Below, piece by piece: positions 63,985 to 64,000 of a stretch of DNA of 64,000 bases. Location of the stretch: positions 372,001 to 436,000 of the forward strand of contig NZ_CP018082.1 of NCBI RefSeq assembly GCF_001886715.1, read 5' to 3'. The notes below the pieces were generated by a model. That model saw only the letters and a program-made list of their open reading frames with translations. It was not told the origin of the DNA and did not search any database. Both the position numbers and the translations under genes were made by a program. The DNA comes from Nocardia mangyaensis. Lineage in GTDB: Bacteria > Actinomycetota > Actinomycetes > Mycobacteriales > Mycobacteriaceae. Each line of letters starts with the position of its first letter. Positions within the stretch are counted from its first letter, which is position 1.

Positions 63985-64000
63985 ATGCCTACTCGTAGTG
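63985..64000 (+). CDS. start of another gene, cut by the window end
   Basis: ATG at 63985 follows AAGGA at about eight bases and codes MPTRS before the window ends. Nothing can be said of its product; the start itself is suggested only by the ribosome-binding site. Confidence 0.45.

Noticed and set aside
1..64000. CRISPR arrays, rRNA genes, intact insertion sequences
   Set aside because: No regularly spaced repeats, rRNA sequence or intact transposase frames were seen.

Overview
The window is high-GC actinobacterial chromosome, and gene order and protein content point to Nocardia or a close relative. A set of housekeeping genes follows the order known from Mycobacterium tuberculosis: topA - holB - tRNA-Thr ... 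ppa - dacB - zinc protease - tilS - hpt ... ftsH - folE - folP - folB - folK - DUF3180 - DUF6779-like - DUF2520-like - panC - panD - coaX ... lysS - lsr2 ... clpC. Accessory genes fill the gaps between these blocks. Species identity is inferred, not shown.

Layout. 1-3.6 kb: the 3' part of topA, holB and a tRNA-Thr(CGU). 3.6-24.3 kb: accessory. It starts with a tyrosine-integrase relic beside the tRNA, a small secreted protein, an alpha/beta hydrolase and a DUF2752 membrane protein. Next come an M1 metallopeptidase and a 1315-residue Pls/PosA-type single-module peptide synthetase, which overlap by one base, and a MarR regulator. A SufS-like PLP enzyme and an excalibur protein follow. A cluster of toxin-antitoxin and decaying genes comes next (YefM/YoeB, truncated Uma2, broken Fic). 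Then YbaK-like, crotonase, a MarR/efflux pair with a long symmetrical operator, and an AfsR/SARP-type regulator. 24.4-29.6 kb: core (ppa, dacB, zinc protease, tilS, hpt). 29.7-40.2 kb: accessory and regulatory (membrane Ser/Thr kinase with a DFN motif, amidase/LysR, aldehyde dehydrogenase/PucR, DUF2277, DUF1266, an unknown protein). 40.4-50.4 kb: ftsH, folate and pantothenate/CoA genes, tightly packed with ATGA, TGATG and GTGA overlaps. 50.4-51.5 kb: a small sulfur operon (cysteine dioxygenase and rhodanese) behind a leader peptide carrying two adjacent cysteine codons. 51.7-53.7 kb: lysS and lsr2. 53.7-64 kb: an FHA-HTH protein with nested small ORFs, DUF1772, a lipase under twin TnnAACnnGTTnnA boxes, clpC, AraC, MFS, a histidine kinase, a SRPBCC protein, and the first bases of another gene.

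Most unusual signals. (1) A dispersed non-coding element of about 90-150 bp, seen three times plus a half copy, each full copy starting right after a stop codon in the same orientation as that gene. Two copies carry a 24-bp hairpin with an identical 19-nt loop and a compensatory base-pair change. (2) The cysteine-codon leader peptide before the cysteine dioxygenase/rhodanese pair. (3) The Pls-like synthetase with its adjoining aminopeptidase. (4) The twin KstR-like operator at the lipase. (5) A Fic gene broken by a perfect 16-bp tandem duplication and two further lesions. Many genes show a TANNNT hexamer 6-8 bases before the start codon, which suggests leaderless transcription; this was used to choose several starts.
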